DNA of 64,000 nt from Escallonia rubra (lineage: Eukaryota; Streptophyta; Magnoliopsida; Escalloniales; Escalloniaceae), in the NCBI GenBank assembly GCA_033065855.1, contig JAVXUO010003150.1:186001-250000 (forward strand). The letters run 5' to 3'. The position numbers and the translations under genes were made by a program. Positions 62,043 to 64,000 of this stretch are shown here, in pieces; the first letter of the stretch is position 1; each line of letters starts with the position of its first letter. The notes under the pieces were generated by a model. The model did no database searches. It was not told where the DNA came from and saw only the letters and a list, made by a program, of their open reading frames with translations.

Positions 62043-63300
62043 TGACTTATCATCATTGTCTCAAGCTGGCCTTGTAATGAAAAAGGCAAGTGTTATACTC
62101 ATGATTAGTTGAGATGGAATGCGGACTAAAATTTTACACAGGAAATTGTTGAAATTCTACGTACTAGAGTGTTATCAAAATACTTGTGAGGGTGTGGCTA
62201 AATTCACCATTTTTTTACTAAAACCACATGCTTTGGTCGCTAAAGGATGATGTCGTGACAAGTAAGAAAGTCATGATACTTCAGCAAAAAATGAGTTCAT
62301 TTATCCCCGACCATGCTGGGAAGGGGTGGTCGGGTGGCGGGTAAATTACATATTTATACCCTCAACTTTGAGAAAATATCAAACATCGAAGTTCACCCTT
62401 ATTTATAGGAGGTTGCCTTGGTGTCTTAGGGGTAAAAAAGCCAATCTTCATTAGCTTTTCTTTCTGACATAATCAAACTATGGTGTTATTAGCTTTTTCA
62501 TCAGACAAATGCTTGAAAAGCTGAAACTATAGTCCAGTTATTCCAGTCCTTTTGAATTTTGGATAATCTTTTAAAAATGTTTGTACAAGGCTAAATTTTT
62601 TTACTTATTTAATTGAGAACAATTGAAAACAAAGTCCCCAAACAAGAGATAAACGACCCTTACTAAAATGGGATAGGGATCCTCTCTAGAAAATTTATGG
62701 AGACCATGTTTTGTTACTAAAAGGAAATGTACATAACTTTTTTTTGCTCAGATTTTGTCACTAAAGTAATTTATGTGACACTTTTGACAACATTTGTATT
62801 TCTTGATGATAGCATTTGATGTGCCTATAAGTGCCCCTACATTTATTCATTGAAAGATACCTTATTTAAAGTATCTATTTTCTTGTACGATTGCACGTAA
62901 AAAATTGGAGTGTCGGTCTAGTCTAGCGAAAAATTATTCACTTTTACGATAATAAATATAACAACATATTAAAAACGAGCAAGCTCTTGGGTATCAAAAA
63001 AGGAAATTGCCATATTTTGGGCCACTCACCTTCGAATGGTGTTCCCGCTATTAACAAGTTCATACAAAGTTCCTCAGACTGAGGAAAAGAAATGAGTTTA
63101 ACAAGCAAGTAAAACATTACACTCTATTTGGAGCCAATTCTTTTTAGGAATTGGAGTTCAAATTATAAATTGGATTTGAAATTCAATTCATTTTCCTTTG
63201 TTTCGGACCGAGGAAATTAAAATAATAGAATTTCTATTTATGTGTTTAGAGAACAAAGGAAACAAGAGAGAAATTAATATTTAGACAATCATATACTTAA
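62043..63300. other. intergenic downstream of the OTU4-like gene
   Basis: Includes the 3' UTR of the OTU4-like gene. A stretch at about 62336-62440 (GTAAATTACATATTTATACC...) resembles the outer motif of the MULE family in this window but has no partner end. The stretch 63120-63250 has short inverted AATTGGA/TCCAATT-type words, possibly a decayed MITE. Confidence 0.35.
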
Positions 63301-63319
63301 CATACGATGAAACACAATT

Positions 63320-63960
63320 TTGGTAAGTCGTTCAAATGTATTGGTGACAGAGCAATGGTGTGTGAGTTGTAGTTGCAACGTAAGTGATGATGCATCGTCA
63401 CATCATCATGGGGTGGTGGAAGTGGTGATGGTGATGTCGCATTATTGGCATTGCGGTGGGATGGTCTATAGCGATGGTAATTGTGGTAGTGAAAGTTATG
63501 TTATTAGGGCGTCACTAGTAGCAATATTGGTGGTGGCGTCAATGATGATGATGGTGGTGTTGTGGCATAGGCTACAACAATGACGACGGTGGTGAGGCAG
63601 TCTAATGATGGTAATAGTGGTTGTATTATTAAAGTGACAACTAGTTGTAGCGTTGGTGAGAATAATGATGGCGACAAACAACAAAAATAATGGTGGTGAT
63701 AGGTGTGGCAGTCCAGTGATGCTTACAGAGGTAACGGTGGTGGTGCGCGCAGTCTAATGATGGTAACAAAGGTAGTGATGGCGGATATCAGGGCATTTCT
63801 AGTGAGAATGTCAATGTCAGCAACTGTGGTGCCTGTAGCAGCGACGATATTAGTGGTGAGAATAGTAGCGTGGAGTTAACGAGGACAGTAGCAGTCTGGT
63901 GATGGTAGTAGTGATGATAATGGTTTTCATGGTGGTGGTGCAACACACAAGTAATAAAGT
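63320..63960. repeat. degenerate GGT/GAT trinucleotide-rich region
   Basis: A long stretch of imperfect TGGTGG, GATGATG and GGTAGT units with TCTAATGATGGTA repeated at spacing of about 130-160 bases (near 63601, 63752). The open frames in it come from low complexity and are not genes. Confidence 0.75.
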
Positions 63961-64000
63961 GTGGCAACGGTGATAGTTGCAATAACATGGTGGAGCGGTA

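Noticed and set aside
63320-63960. Several open frames in the final kilobase
   Set aside because: All consist of GGT/GAT low-complexity repeats without domains.
1-64000. tRNA and rRNA genes
   Set aside because: No cloverleaf with paired A and B boxes and no rRNA core sequence was seen on either strand by eye.

Overview
This is nuclear DNA from a flowering plant. The evidence is five plant genes with many introns (canonical GT-AG boundaries, one GC-AG), plant-specific families (a brassinosteroid reductase, a plastid acetyl-CoA carboxylase subunit, an exine-formation protein) and many MULE-, hAT- and foldback-type elements. Gene structure and codon use look dicot-like; the species cannot be named from the sequence.

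Layout: (1) 1-3300 is a retroelement graveyard: a Copia-type LTR remnant, a poly(A)-tailed insert with a 14-bp target duplication, and a broken RNase H fragment. (2) 3354-10102, minus: DEX1, 13 exons, 852 residues. (3) 10789-13519: two related MULE-type elements, each with 9-bp target duplications, beside the DEX1 5' flank. (4) 14512-29044, minus: bifunctional mRNA capping enzyme, 17 coding exons, 682 residues, plus a non-coding first exon ending at 30138. (5) 29496-37858: a head-to-tail duplication of the capping-enzyme leader intron, leader exon and promoter. The distal copy carries a 1.6-kb element with a 354-bp foldback element nested in it. (6) 37859-41700: gene and repeat fragments. (7) 42276-43070, plus: intronless DET2. 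(8) 44776-50341, minus: CAC3, the alpha-carboxyltransferase subunit of plastid acetyl-CoA carboxylase, with introns in both UTRs. (9) 54947-62042, plus: OTU4-like deubiquitinase. Its largest intron holds two hAT-type elements and a Pack-MULE carrying a trihelix transcription-factor fragment. (10) 62043-64000: intergenic, ending in degenerate GGT/GAT-rich repeats.

The five genes are not a functional cluster. They serve pollen wall patterning, mRNA 5' capping, brassinosteroid synthesis, plastid fatty-acid synthesis and ubiquitin processing. The most notable features are the tandem duplication of a housekeeping promoter with its first exon, the palindromic foldback element nested within it, and the Pack-MULE in the OTU4-like intron. 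Coordinates were derived by eye from splice signals and reading frame; no alignment was run.
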